Below are positions 53,840 to 62,992 of a DNA stretch of 64,000 nucleotides, one piece after another (position 1 is the first letter of the stretch; each line of letters begins with the position of its first letter). A program made the position numbers and the translations under genes. The notes under the pieces were generated by a model that worked only from the letters and a program-made list of their open reading frames with translations, was not told the origin of the DNA and did not search any database. Source of the DNA: Streptomyces ortus (lineage in GTDB: Bacteria; Actinomycetota; Actinomycetes; Streptomycetales; Streptomycetaceae); assembly GCF_026341275.1 (NCBI RefSeq), contig NZ_JAIFZO010000002.1, forward strand, positions 1,066,361 to 1,130,360, in the 5' to 3' direction.

Positions 53840-55363
53840 TTGTCAAGCAGCAATCCGCTGCGTGACCCGGCGGACCGACGGCTCCCGCGTATCGCGGGGC
53901 CGTCGGGCCTCGTCATCTTCGGGGTCACGGGCGATTTGTCCCGTAAAAAGCTTATGCCTGCCGTTTATGACCTTGCCAACCGCGGCCTGCTGCCGCCGGG
54001 CTTCTCCCTCGTCGGCTTCGCACGCCGCGAATGGGAGAACGAGGACTTCGCCCAGGAGGTCCACGACGCCGTCAAGGAACACGCCCGTACGCCGTTCCGT
54101 GAGGAGGTCTGGCAGCAGCTCGTCCAGGGGATGCGCTTCGTCCAGGGCACCTTCGACGACGACGACGCCTTCGAGCGGCTGCGCGACACCATCGGGGAGC
54201 TGGACAAGGCGCAGGGCACGGGCGGCAACTTCGCCTTCTACCTCTCCGTGCCGCCGTCCGCGTTCCCGGTGGTCATCCAGCAGCTGAAGAAGCACGGCCT
54301 CGCCGACCAGTCGAGCGGCTCCTGGCGGCGCGCGGTCATCGAGAAGCCCTTCGGCCACGACCTGAAGTCGGCCGAGGACCTCAACACCACCGTCGAAGAG
54401 GTCTTCGCCCCGGACCAGGTCTTCCGCATCGACCACTACCTGGGCAAGGAGACGGTCCAGAACATTCTGGCGCTGCGCTTCGCCAACCAGATGTTCGAGC
54501 CGATCTGGAACCGGTCGTACGTCGACCACGTACAGATCACGATGGCCGAGGACATCGGCATCGGCGGCCGGGCCGGCTACTACGACGGCATCGGCGCCGC
54601 CCGTGACGTCATCCAGAACCACCTGCTCCAGTTGATGGCCCTCACCGCGATGGAGGAGCCCTCCTCCTTCGACGCGGATGCGCTCGCCGCCGAGAAGACC
54701 AAGGTGCTCGGCGCGGTCAGGCTGCCCGCCGACCTGGGCGCGAACACGGTCCGCGGTCAGTACGCCGAGGGCTGGCAGGGCGGCGAGAAGGCCGTCGGCT
54801 ACCTCCAGGAAGACGGTATCGACCCCCAGTCGAAGACCGACACGTACGCGGCGATCAAGGTGGAGGTGGACAACCGCCGCTGGGCGGGCGTCCCCTTCTA
54901 CCTGCGCACCGGCAAGCGCCTCGGCCGGCGTGTCACCGAGATCGCCGTCGTCTTCCAGCGCGCCCCGCACTCCCCCTTCGACCACACGGCGACGGAGGAG
55001 CTGGGCCAGAACGCGATCGTCTTCCGCGTCCAGCCCGACGAGGGCATCACGGTCCGCTTCGGCTCCAAGGTGCCCGGCACCTCCATGGAGATCCGGGACG
55101 TCTCGATGGACTTCGCGTACGGCGAGTCGTTCACGGAGTCGAGCCCCGAGGCGTACGAGCGGCTGATCCTCGACGTGCTGCTCGGCGACTCGAACCTCTT
55201 CCCGCGCACCGAGGAGGTCGAGCTGTCCTGGAAGATCCTCGACCCGATCGAGGAGTACTGGGACAAGCACGGCAGGCCCGCGCAGTACCAGTCGGGCACG
55301 TGGGGGCCCGTCGAGGCCGACGAAATGCTCGAGCGAGACGGACGGAGCTGGCGTCGGCCATGA
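53840..55363 (+). CDS. zwf: Glucose-6-phosphate 1-dehydrogenase
   Basis: 507 residues from a TTG start with GGAGGG 8 bases upstream. NADP loop GVTGDLSRKKL (28-38), EKPFGHD (168-174) and the substrate/catalytic motif RIDHYLGKE (196-204) are all intact. It makes 6-phosphogluconolactone and NADPH. Between about 53934 and 53978 the codons are unusually A/T-ending (TTG, CGT, AAA, CTT, CCT, GTT, TAT) for a gene of this GC content. It overlaps opcA by ATGA. Confidence 0.96.
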   Translation: MSSSNPLRDPADRRLPRIAGPSGLVIFGVTGDLSRKKLMPAVYDLANRGLLPPGFSLVGFARREWENEDFAQEVHDAVKEHARTPFREEVWQQLVQGMRFVQGTFDDDDAFERLRDTIGELDKAQGTGGNFAFYLSVPPSAFPVVIQQLKKHGLADQSSGSWRRAVIEKPFGHDLKSAEDLNTTVEEVFAPDQVFRIDHYLGKETVQNILALRFANQMFEPIWNRSYVDHVQITMAEDIGIGGRAGYYDGIGAARDVIQNHLLQLMALTAMEEPSSFDADALAAEKTKVLGAVRLPADLGANTVRGQYAEGWQGGEKAVGYLQEDGIDPQSKTDTYAAIKVEVDNRRWAGVPFYLRTGKRLGRRVTEIAVVFQRAPHSPFDHTATEELGQNAIVFRVQPDEGITVRFGSKVPGTSMEIRDVSMDFAYGESFTESSPEAYERLILDVLLGDSNLFPRTEEVELSWKILDPIEEYWDKHGRPAQYQSGTWGPVEADEMLERDGRSWRRP

Positions 55364-56478
55364 AGACAGATCTCACGGACACCACGGCCAGCAAGATCAA
55401 CAAGGCGCTCGTGCAGGCGCGCCGGGCCATAGGCACCCCGGCCGTCGGCATGGTCCTCACCCTCGTCATCGTCACCGACGAGGAGAACGCCTACGACGCC
55501 CTGAAGGCCGCCAACGACGCCGCACGCGAGCACCCCTCGCGCACCCTCGTCGTCATCAAGCGCGTCTCGCGCTCCCCCCGCGACCGCACCAAGTCCCGCC
55601 TGGACGCCGAGGTGCGGGTCGGCGCGGACGCGGGCAGCGGCGAGACGGTCGTCCTGCGGCTGTACGGCGAGGTCTCCGACCACGCCCAGTCGGTGGTCCT
55701 GCCCCTGCTGCTGCCCGACGCGCCGGTCGTCGTCTGGTGGTCGGTGGACGCGCCCCGCGACGCGGCGGGCGACCCGCTGGGCGCCCTCGGCCAGCGCCGG
55801 GTCACCGACAGCTACACGGCGGAGAAGCCCGTCGAGGAGCTGAAGTCCCGCGCCGAGAGCTACGAGCCGGGCGACACCGACCTCGCGTGGGCCCGGATCA
55901 CCCCGTGGCGTTCCATGCTGGCCGCCGCCCTCGACCAGGTCGACTGCGAGGTCGTCTCCGTCGAGGTGGCGGGCGAGGAGGCCAACCCGAGCGTCGAGCT
56001 GCTCGCCATGTGGCTCGCCGACCGGCTCCATGTGCACGTACGCCGTGCCGTGTCCGCGGGCCCCGGTCTGACCCAGGTGCGCCTGGAGACGACCGGCGGC
56101 CCCATCACCCTGCACCGCTCGGACGGCGCGATGGCCACCCTGGCACTGCCCGGCCAGCCGGACCGCGCGGTCGCGCTCAAGCGCCGCGAGACGTCGGAGC
56201 TGCTCGCGGAGGAGCTGCGCCGGCTCGACCCGGACGACACGTACGCGTCCGCGCTGCGGTTCGGGGTGGACCGTCTCGGCGGCATCCAGTCGGCGTCGCA
56301 GCGGCCCGAGGCAGCCACCTGGACGCCGGGGGAGCTCCCGGTCCGCCCGCTGCACGACACCCCGGCCCAGGCCACGAAGGCCTCGGCGGCCGTGGCGGGG
56401 GCCGGGACGGGCGAGGGAGACGCGGGGCGCCCCACGCCCGCCCAGATGCCCCCGGTCAAGAAGGCGGACCCGCAGTGA
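55360..56478 (+). CDS. opcA: OpcA, glucose-6-phosphate dehydrogenase assembly protein
   Basis: 372 residues. The actinobacterial OpcA family shows GTPAVGMVLTLVIVTDEENA and DAPVVVWWSVDAPRDAAGDPLG. OpcA activates or assembles G6PDH and is always next to zwf, as here (ATGA overlap on the left, GTGA with pgl on the right). The C-terminal tail after residue 340 is Ala/Pro/Lys-rich and probably disordered. Confidence 0.95.
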   Translation: MKTDLTDTTASKINKALVQARRAIGTPAVGMVLTLVIVTDEENAYDALKAANDAAREHPSRTLVVIKRVSRSPRDRTKSRLDAEVRVGADAGSGETVVLRLYGEVSDHAQSVVLPLLLPDAPVVVWWSVDAPRDAAGDPLGALGQRRVTDSYTAEKPVEELKSRAESYEPGDTDLAWARITPWRSMLAAALDQVDCEVVSVEVAGEEANPSVELLAMWLADRLHVHVRRAVSAGPGLTQVRLETTGGPITLHRSDGAMATLALPGQPDRAVALKRRETSELLAEELRRLDPDDTYASALRFGVDRLGGIQSASQRPEAATWTPGELPVRPLHDTPAQATKASAAVAGAGTGEGDAGRPTPAQMPPVKKADPQ

Positions 56479-57257
56479 GCACTCCCCAGCTGGTCGTCCA
56501 CCGCGACAAGGAACTGATGGCCCAGGCCGCCGCGGCCCGGCTCATCACGAAGGTCGTGGACGCGCAGGCCTCACGCGGTCACGCCTCGGTCGTCCTGACC
56601 GGTGGCCGCAACGGCAACGGCCTGCTGGCCGCGCTCGCGTCCGCGCCCGCCCGGGACGCGGTCGACTGGAGCCGGCTCGACCTGTGGTGGGGCGACGAGC
56701 GGTTCCTGCCCGAGGGCGACCCCGAGCGGAACGTCACGCAGGCCCGGGATGCGCTCCTCGACTCGGTGCCGCTGGACCCGAAGCGCGTGCACGCCATGCC
56801 CGCGTCGGACGGGCCTTGGGGCGGGGACGTGGACGCGGCGGCGGAGGCCTACGCGGCCGAACTCGCGTCGGCGGCGGGGCCGGAGAATCACGCTTCCGTG
56901 CCGTCCTTCGACGTGCTGATGCTGGGCGTCGGGCCGGACACGCACGTGGCGTCGCTGTTCCCGGAACTGCCCGCTGTCCGTGAGACGGAGCGGACGGTGG
57001 TGGGGGTGCGGGGCGCGCCGAAGCCGCCGCCGGTCCGGGTGACGCTCACGCTGCCCGCGATCCGGGCCGCGCGGGAGGTGTGGTTGCTCGCGGCGGGCGA
57101 GGACAAGGCGGAGGCTGCGGCGATCGCGCTGTCCGGGGCGGGGGAGATCCAGGCGCCGGCCGCTGGTGCGCGGGGGCGGGCCCGCACGTTGTGGTTGCTG
57201 GACGCGGCGGCGGCGTCGCAGCTGCCGCGCGCGCTGTATCCGCCGGCTTCGCCGTGA
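56475..57257 (+). CDS. pgl: 6-phosphogluconolactonase
   Basis: 260 residues of the DevB/Pgl type. Blocks VVLTGGRNGNGLLAAL, DLWWGDERFLPEGDPERN and VLMLGVGPDTHVASLFP match the family (phosphosugar-binding glycine loop, WGDER, GxGxDGH with T in place of G). It hydrolyses 6-phosphogluconolactone made by Zwf. GTG overlaps the opcA stop. It ends the five-gene operon, and a very long inverted repeat follows. Confidence 0.93.
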   Translation: MSTPQLVVHRDKELMAQAAAARLITKVVDAQASRGHASVVLTGGRNGNGLLAALASAPARDAVDWSRLDLWWGDERFLPEGDPERNVTQARDALLDSVPLDPKRVHAMPASDGPWGGDVDAAAEAYAAELASAAGPENHASVPSFDVLMLGVGPDTHVASLFPELPAVRETERTVVGVRGAPKPPPVRVTLTLPAIRAAREVWLLAAGEDKAEAAAIALSGAGEIQAPAAGARGRARTLWLLDAAAASQLPRALYPPASP

Positions 57258-57299
57258 CGGAGGGGTAAGGGGTAAGGGGTGGGGCGGCAGGGGCTTTCC

Positions 57300-57478
57300 T
57301 CGCCCCCGCCGCCCCTACCCGTTCCCGTCACCGCATGGGGGCTTCGCCCCCTACCCCCCCATTGCGCAGTTCCCCGCGCCCCTGAAGCCCCCTGGGGGCG
57401 CGGGGAACTGCGCGAACGGGGGCGAGGGGGCGCAGCCCCCATACGTGGTCGGGGACGGGAAGGGGCGGCGGGGGCGAG
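57300..57478. repeat. Long composite inverted repeat (~80-bp arms) with 19-bp perfect core
   Basis: Outer arms at 57300-57356 and about 57424-57478 are near-reverse-complements (CGCCCCCGCCGCCCCTACCC, then GTTCCCGTC, CGCATGGGGGCT). They enclose the core hairpin at 57364-57413. The whole is a palindrome centred near 57388, between the converging pgl and agl permease genes. Confidence 0.85.
57364..57413. terminator. Perfect 19-bp stem hairpin between pgl and agl operons
   Basis: GCGCAGTTCCCCGCGCCCC (57364-57382) and its exact reverse complement (57395-57413) around a 12-base loop. It is the two-copy form of the dispersed repeat and probably terminates both converging operons. Confidence 0.8.
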
Positions 57479-57488
57479 AGACGTCCGG

Positions 57489-58328
57489 TTATTTGACCGA
57501 ACCCGCCATGACCCCCTGCACGAAGTGCCGTTGGAATGCGAAGAAGACCACCACCGGCACCACCAGCGACAAGAACGCCCCTGGCGCGAGCACATCGATA
57601 TTGCTCCCGAACTGCCGTATCTGCGACTGCAGTTCCACAGTCAACGGCTGCGCGGAACTATCCGCGAACAGCAGCGCGACCAGCATGTCGTTCCAGACCC
57701 AGAGAAACTGGAAAATGGCGAGGCTGGCAAGCGCCGGCCGCCCCACCGGCAGCACGAGCCGGGTGAAGATCCGCCACTCCCCGCCCCCGTCCATCCGCGC
57801 GGCCTCCAGCATCTCCTTCGGCATTTCGGCGAAATAGTTCCGCAGCAGGAAGATCGCGAACGGCAGCCCGTACGACACGTGGAAAAGGATGACCCCGGGA
57901 ATCGTGCCGAACAGCCCCAGCTCGCCGAAGAGTTTGGCCACCGGCAGCAGCCCGATCTGCACGGGCACCACCAGCAGCGCGACCACGATCAGGAAGACGG
58001 TGTCCCGCCCGGGGAACTCCAGCCACGCGAACGCGTACCCCGCGAGTGCGGCGATGACGACGACGAGGAACGTCGTCGGCACCGAGATCAGCACGGTGTT
58101 CCAGAACGCCCGCGTCATCCCCTCATTGCCCAGCAGTGCCGAGTAGTTGTCGAAGGACAGCTGCCGGGGGCTGGTCAGCACGGTCCACCAGCCGCCCGTC
58201 GCGGTGTCCTGGGCGGACCGCAGCGAGGACAGGAAAAGGCCCGCGAGCGGGGTGAGCCAGACCAGGCCGATCACCACCAGGAACGCCTGGACCAGGCTGT
58301 TGCCGAGCCCCCGCCTGAGCGCGTTCAT
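57489..58328 (-). CDS. aglG: Alpha-glucoside ABC permease 2 (AglG-like, MalG type)
   Basis: 279 residues with six membrane helices and the EAA loop LEAARMDGGGEWRIFTRLVL, followed by PVGRPA. It overlaps permease 1 by ATGA. The neighbouring alpha-glucosidase and binding protein give the substrate class. The assignment to the agl locus is by operon similarity, which I remember from Streptomyces coelicolor; the symbol is tentative. Confidence 0.9.
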   Translation of the reverse strand: MNALRRGLGNSLVQAFLVVIGLVWLTPLAGLFLSSLRSAQDTATGGWWTVLTSPRQLSFDNYSALLGNEGMTRAFWNTVLISVPTTFLVVVIAALAGYAFAWLEFPGRDTVFLIVVALLVVPVQIGLLPVAKLFGELGLFGTIPGVILFHVSYGLPFAIFLLRNYFAEMPKEMLEAARMDGGGEWRIFTRLVLPVGRPALASLAIFQFLWVWNDMLVALLFADSSAQPLTVELQSQIRQFGSNIDVLAPGAFLSLVVPVVVFFAFQRHFVQGVMAGSVK

Positions 58329-59716
58329 CGTTGACTCCCTCGGAAGCGGCGGACGTTGAAGACCATGGCGGGGATGACCAGAAGCAGGAGCAGGACGCCC
58401 AGCGCACTGCCGAGACCCTGGTTGTTGCCGCCGCCGAAGGACACCAGCCACATCTGGGTGGCGAGCACGGTGGCGTCCTCCTGCACGGGTCCCGGCGCGA
58501 TGATGTAGACGAGGTCGAAGACCTTCATCACGTTGATCACCAGCGTCACGAAGACCACGGTGAGGACGGGTGCGAGCAGCGGCACGGTGATGCGCCGGAA
58601 GATCTGCCACTCGTTCGCGCCGTCCATCCGGGCCGCCTCCAGCGCGTCCCGCGGGAGCGCGGCGAGCCCGGCCCCGATCAGCACCATGGCGAACCCGGTC
58701 CAGATCCACAGGTACGCGCCGATGATGGCGGGAGTGACAAGCGCGGGACCCAGCCAGGAGATCCCCTCGTACGGCGGGGCGAAGTTCGAGCCGGGCAGCC
58801 GCACGGTGTACGAGCCCGCGTCGAGTCCCTGGAAACGGAAGGAGCCGTCGGCCGCGGTGGTGGCGCTCGCGACGGTCTTCCCGTCGCGCACCGCCTCGAC
58901 GGCCATCCCCGGCAGCCCGCTCTCCGCCTTGTCGACCTCGCCCTGCTTCCCTCCCCCGCCGCGCGTGAAGTCCAGGTAGACGACACCGCGCACTTCGTCG
59001 GCGGACGCCTTGCGCGCCGCCGCCGGATAGGCGGGCCGCGCGTCCCCGGGCAGGTCGTCGGCGCGCACGCCGACCAGACCGAGCCCGACGGTGTCACCGG
59101 GGGACACACCGGCGGTCGTACCGTACGAGCCGTCGGCGCCCTTGGTGAGGCCCTGGCCCTCGCGGGCGCGGGCGGTCGGGTAGGACGACTCGCCCTTGAA
59201 CGCGTCGTGGACGGAGACGACGGCCGCGTTCAGGACGCCCTTGTCGGGGTCCTCGTCGTAGGCGAGCCGGAAGATGATGCCGGCGGCGAGGAAGGAGACG
59301 GCCATCGGCATGAAGAGCAGGAGCTTGAACGCCGTCGCCCAGCGCACTTTTTCGACCAGCACGGCGAGGATCAGGCCGAGGCCGGTGAGCAGGGTGGGTG
59401 CGATGACCACCCAGATGGCGGTGTTCCGGACGGCCTTGATGGTGGCGGGGTCGTGGAACATCTCGGTGTAGTTGTCGCCGCCCACGAACCGGTCGCCGGA
59501 GGCGTCGAAGAAGCTGCGGCCCACGGAGAACAGCACGGGGTAGACGACGAGCGCGCCGAGCAGGAGCAGCGCGGGCAGGACGAACGCGACGGCGACGACC
59601 CGGGCCCGGCGGCGCGCGCGCTGTCTGCGGTCACGGTCGGCCCGCGCGGCGGACGACGGACCCTCCTCGTCCGGGTCCTTCCTGTCTTTTCTGTCTTTGA
59701 GGTCTGTGGCGGTCAT
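58325..59716 (-). CDS. aglF: Alpha-glucoside ABC permease 1 (AglF-like) with an extracytoplasmic Cna-B-like insert
   Basis: 463 residues, against about 300 for a usual MalF-type permease. The EAA loop (LEAARMDGANEWQIFRRITV) is normal. Between about residues 165 and 320 an insert faces outside: a charged part, then a beta-sandwich-like segment (RGVVYLDFTRGGGGKQ, SGLPGMAVEAVRDGKTV, TTAADGSFRFQGLDAGSYTV) that resembles Cna-B/SdrD-B or transthyretin-like domains. Membrane helices continue after it. E. coli MalF also has a large periplasmic loop, but in another place and with another fold. It could dock the binding protein or wall glycans. Confidence 0.88.
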   Translation of the reverse strand: MTATDLKDRKDRKDPDEEGPSSAARADRDRRQRARRRARVVAVAFVLPALLLLGALVVYPVLFSVGRSFFDASGDRFVGGDNYTEMFHDPATIKAVRNTAIWVVIAPTLLTGLGLILAVLVEKVRWATAFKLLLFMPMAVSFLAAGIIFRLAYDEDPDKGVLNAAVVSVHDAFKGESSYPTARAREGQGLTKGADGSYGTTAGVSPGDTVGLGLVGVRADDLPGDARPAYPAAARKASADEVRGVVYLDFTRGGGGKQGEVDKAESGLPGMAVEAVRDGKTVASATTAADGSFRFQGLDAGSYTVRLPGSNFAPPYEGISWLGPALVTPAIIGAYLWIWTGFAMVLIGAGLAALPRDALEAARMDGANEWQIFRRITVPLLAPVLTVVFVTLVINVMKVFDLVYIIAPGPVQEDATVLATQMWLVSFGGGNNQGLGSALGVLLLLLVIPAMVFNVRRFRGSQR

Positions 59717-59721
59717 GGCAA

Positions 59722-61050
59722 TCAGTCCTGGTACGCCTTGGCGGCGGCCTTCTCCAGCGCCGCGGCGGTCGCCTTCGGGTCGGACGGGTCGCGCAGGAAG
59801 TCCTGGAGGAGCTTCCACTCGCCCGCGCCCTTGGTGCCGCCGAACGCGGCCGGGGCCTGGTCCGACATGTCGAAGCGGACCGAGTCACCGGCGTCCACCA
59901 GGGACTTGGCGGTCTCGCGGGTGATGTCGTCGCCGTAGGAGGCGAGGTCGAGCTCCTTGTTCGGGGAGAGGAAGCCGCCGACCTCGGCCCAGACGGCGGA
60001 CGCCTCGGGGGTCGCGAGGTACTCCAGGAACGCCATGGCGGCCTTCGGGCTCTTGCCGTCCTTCAGGACGACCGCCGCGTCGCCGCCGCTGACCACGGGC
60101 GCCTTGCCGTCGCCGACCGCGGGGAAGGGGAAGAAGTCCGCGTCCTCTCCGATCTGCCTGCCGAACTGGTCCTTGGCGACACCGGCCACGAAGTCTCCCT
60201 CGTAGACCATGCCGGCGGCGGGCTCGGGTCCGAAGACCTTCTCGACGGAGCCGGGGAAGTCGGTGTTCAGGGCGCCCTTCTGGCCGCCGGCTATCAGCTC
60301 CTTGTCCTTGAAGAGCTTGCCGAGGGTGGTGAGGGCGGCGACCACGGTCGGGTCGGTCCACTTGATCTCGTGGGCGGCGAGGGCGTCGTACTTCTCGGGG
60401 CCCGCCTGCGAGAGGTAGACGTTCTCGAACCAGTCGGTGAGGGTCCAGCCGTCCTGTCCGGCGACGGAGAAGGCCGCGAGGCCCGACTCGGAGACGGTCC
60501 GTCCGGCCTCCAGCATCGCGTCGTAGCTCGTCGGCGCCTCGACGCCCGCCTCATCGAGGGCGTCGGGGCTGTACCAGACCGTCGACTTGTGGGCGGCCTT
60601 GAAGTACAGGCCGTACAGGCTGCCGTCGACGCTGCCGTAGTTCTTCCACACGTCCGCGTAGTTGGCGTCGACGGACTTCTGGGCGGTCCTGGACAGCGGC
60701 TTGAGCCAGCCCTCCTTCGCGAACTGCTGGAGGACGCCGACCTGCGGGACCATCACCACGTCGGGCGCGTTGCCACCCTCGATCTTGCTGCCGACGACCG
60801 TGGAGACGTTGTCGCCGGTGGAGGTGAACTGCGTCTTGGCGCCGGTCTTCTCGGTGAACGCGTCCAGGACCTTCTGGAAGTTCTTCTGCTCGCTGCCGGA
60901 CCAGACTCCGGCCACGTTGATCGTCTGGCCGCTGAGCGGCTTGTCGCCGCCGCCCGCCGAGACGGGGCCGCCGCCTCCGCACGCGGTGGCACCGAGGGAC
61001 AGAGCGAGGGCGGTGCAGCTCGCGAGCAGGGTCGTACGTCGTCGCATCAT
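59722..61050 (-). CDS. aglE: Alpha-glucoside ABC transporter binding lipoprotein (AglE-like)
   Basis: 442 residues. Lipoprotein signal with the Cys at about residue 24 (ALSLGATAC). The body is the MalE/AglE-type binding fold (NVAGVWSGSEQKNFQKVLDA, SKIEGGNAPDVVMVPQVG, YGLYFKAAHKSTVWYSPDAL). It delivers alpha-glucosides to the two permeases that follow 5 bases downstream. AAGGA lies 11 bases before the ATG. A 9-bp tandem repeat stands in the leader. Confidence 0.9.
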   Translation of the reverse strand: MMRRRTTLLASCTALALSLGATACGGGGPVSAGGGDKPLSGQTINVAGVWSGSEQKNFQKVLDAFTEKTGAKTQFTSTGDNVSTVVGSKIEGGNAPDVVMVPQVGVLQQFAKEGWLKPLSRTAQKSVDANYADVWKNYGSVDGSLYGLYFKAAHKSTVWYSPDALDEAGVEAPTSYDAMLEAGRTVSESGLAAFSVAGQDGWTLTDWFENVYLSQAGPEKYDALAAHEIKWTDPTVVAALTTLGKLFKDKELIAGGQKGALNTDFPGSVEKVFGPEPAAGMVYEGDFVAGVAKDQFGRQIGEDADFFPFPAVGDGKAPVVSGGDAAVVLKDGKSPKAAMAFLEYLATPEASAVWAEVGGFLSPNKELDLASYGDDITRETAKSLVDAGDSVRFDMSDQAPAAFGGTKGAGEWKLLQDFLRDPSDPKATAAALEKAAAKAYQD

Positions 61051-61065
61051 CGTTGATGTTCCTTC

Positions 61066-61101
61066 GTGAGAGCGGTGAGAGCGGTGAGAGCCGTGAGAGC
61101 G
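61066..61101. repeat. Four 9-bp tandem repeats in front of aglE
   Basis: Four units of GTGAGAGCG (one with a single mismatch) at 61066-61101, 16-51 bases upstream of the aglE start, between aglA and aglE. Confidence 0.85.
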
Positions 61102-61135
61102 GTACTTGAGGGGGTCGGCGGCCGGTGCGGCCGGT

Positions 61136-62818
61136 TCAGGAGGCGGTGCGGTCGCTGATCCACCAGGCGGCCGTCGAGCCGGGCAGGACGCCGGGCGCGC
61201 AGGGGCCGCTGGACAGCAGGGGGGTGCCGGCGACCGGCGCGGGCGTCGGTGCCGTACCGAAGTTGACGGCGCACACCAGGCCGTCGCCGCGGACGAAACC
61301 GAGGACGCCGGGCGGGGTGTCCAGCCAGCGCAGCGGGCCTTCGCCCAGCTGGGGCATCCCGGCCCGCAGTTGGAGCCCGTCGCGGTAGAGGTGCCAGAAG
61401 GAGCGGGTGTCGGCGAGGGCGCGGTCGGTGGCGTACTCCGCGAAGTAGGCGGGCTGCGGCAGCCACGGCTTGGCGCTCTCGGTGCCGGTGGTGAAGCCGA
61501 ACGGGGAGGCGTGCCCCGACCACGGCAGCGGCACCCGGCAGCCGTCGCGGACCCGGGCGCGGCTGCCGGTACGGCGGTAGATCGGGTCGGTGAGCACGTC
61601 GTCCGGCAGATCGACGACCTCGGGCAGCCCCAGCTCCTCCCCCTGGTAGATGTACGCGGCACCGGGCAGCGCCAGCATCAGCAGGGCCGCGGCGCGGGCG
61701 CGGGCGGCGCCCAGTCCGCTGCCCTCGGCGCCCAGTTCGCCGTAGCGGGTGACCGTGCGGACCTGGTCGTGGTTGTTGAGGACCCAGGTGACCGTGGAGC
61801 CGGTGCCCGCGATGTCCTGCATGGCCTCCGAGATGACCTTGCGGAAGGCGTCGGCGTTCCAGGACGCGCTGAGCAGGTCGAAGAAGAAGGCCTGGTGCAG
61901 CTCGTCGGGGCGTACGTAGTGGGCGTGTTCGCGGGCGGAGGGCACGGAGACCTCGCCGACGAGCAGCCGCTCCCGGCCGTCGCGGGCGGTGTACTCCTCG
62001 CACACCGACCGCCAGTGCCGCCAGACGCCGTGCACCTCGGGCTGGTTCCAGGCGAGCGGGTTGACGGAGTCCCGGGTGCGGGCGTCGGCCATCGGATCGG
62101 GCGAGTCGGGCAGGTCGGCGTGCTTGTAGAGGCCGGCGGCGACATCGACGCGGAAGCCGTCCACACCCCGGTCGAGCCAGAAGCGCAGGACGTGGTCGAA
62201 GTGGGCGCCGACCTCCGGGTTGCGCCAGTTCAGGTCGGGCTGCTCGGGCGTGAACATGTGCAGGTACCACTGGCCGGGCGTGCCGTCCCGCTCGGTGATC
62301 CGGCTCCAGGCGGGGCCGCCGAACATGGCGTGCCAGTTGTTGGGCGGCTCCGCTCCCCCGGGCCCGCGGCCGTCGGCGAAGTGGAAGCGGGCGCGGGCCT
62401 CGCCGCCGGGTGCTTCGGCGAGCGCCTGCCGGAACCAGGGGTGCTCGCTGGAGCAGTGGTTGGGGACTATGTCGAGGAGCACCTTGATGCCGAGCAGCCG
62501 GGCGTCCGTCATCAGCAGGTCGAACTCGCCGAGGTCTCCGAAGAGCGGGTCGACGTCGCAGTGGTCGGCCACGTCGTAGCCGTGGTCCTGCTGCGGTGAG
62601 GGGTAGAAGGGGCTCAGCCAGATCCCGTCGACGCCGAGCTTCTTCAGGTACGGCAGTCCGGCGCGTACCCCGGCGAGGTCGCCGATGCCGTCCCCGGTGC
62701 TGTCGAGGAAGCTGCGGACGTAGACCTGGTAGATCACTGCGTCGCGCCACCAGCGGTGCGTGTCGATCGTCACCCGTTGACCCGTCTGTGCGTCCGTGTG
62801 CCTGCTCCGGTTATGCAT
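61136..62818 (-). CDS. aglA: GH13 alpha-glucosidase (AglA-like)
   Basis: About 560 residues. GH13 blocks are clear: WWRDAVIYQVYVRSF, DGIWLSPFYPSP, KVLLDIVPNHCS, GFRVDVAAGLY (nucleophile Asp), LLVGEVSVP (acid Glu) and WVLNNHDQVR. No signal peptide, so it works inside the cell on imported alpha-glucosides. It is the first gene of the operon. Start is uncertain: ATG 62818 or GTG 62773; neither has a good ribosome site, and the ATG lies within the palindrome described nearby. Confidence 0.88.
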   Translation of the reverse strand: MHNRSRHTDAQTGQRVTIDTHRWWRDAVIYQVYVRSFLDSTGDGIGDLAGVRAGLPYLKKLGVDGIWLSPFYPSPQQDHGYDVADHCDVDPLFGDLGEFDLLMTDARLLGIKVLLDIVPNHCSSEHPWFRQALAEAPGGEARARFHFADGRGPGGAEPPNNWHAMFGGPAWSRITERDGTPGQWYLHMFTPEQPDLNWRNPEVGAHFDHVLRFWLDRGVDGFRVDVAAGLYKHADLPDSPDPMADARTRDSVNPLAWNQPEVHGVWRHWRSVCEEYTARDGRERLLVGEVSVPSAREHAHYVRPDELHQAFFFDLLSASWNADAFRKVISEAMQDIAGTGSTVTWVLNNHDQVRTVTRYGELGAEGSGLGAARARAAALLMLALPGAAYIYQGEELGLPEVVDLPDDVLTDPIYRRTGSRARVRDGCRVPLPWSGHASPFGFTTGTESAKPWLPQPAYFAEYATDRALADTRSFWHLYRDGLQLRAGMPQLGEGPLRWLDTPPGVLGFVRGDGLVCAVNFGTAPTPAPVAGTPLLSSGPCAPGVLPGSTAAWWISDRTAS

Positions 62819-62839
62819 GCATGTTAAGTAGACATGTCG
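62811..62839. promoter_or_regulatory. Two adjoining palindromes at the aglA start
   Basis: TTATGCATGCATGTTAA centres on the perfect palindrome ATGCATGCAT, and GACATGTC (62832-62839) follows. Both sit at the very start of the aglA operon and could be operators for a LacI- or ROK-type sugar repressor. Confidence 0.45.
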
Positions 62840-62992
62840 TGGGAGTGTCAACGAGCTGACGGGGCCACCCTGAGAACTGGGGACTTATGTCCACACATTT
62901 CCGCCCGCTGAACGGCAGATGAGACGGACGCGTTACCTAACATGAAACTATGAACTGCCGGGGTGGGAGTAACGAGGGCGGGAGAGAGAGGC

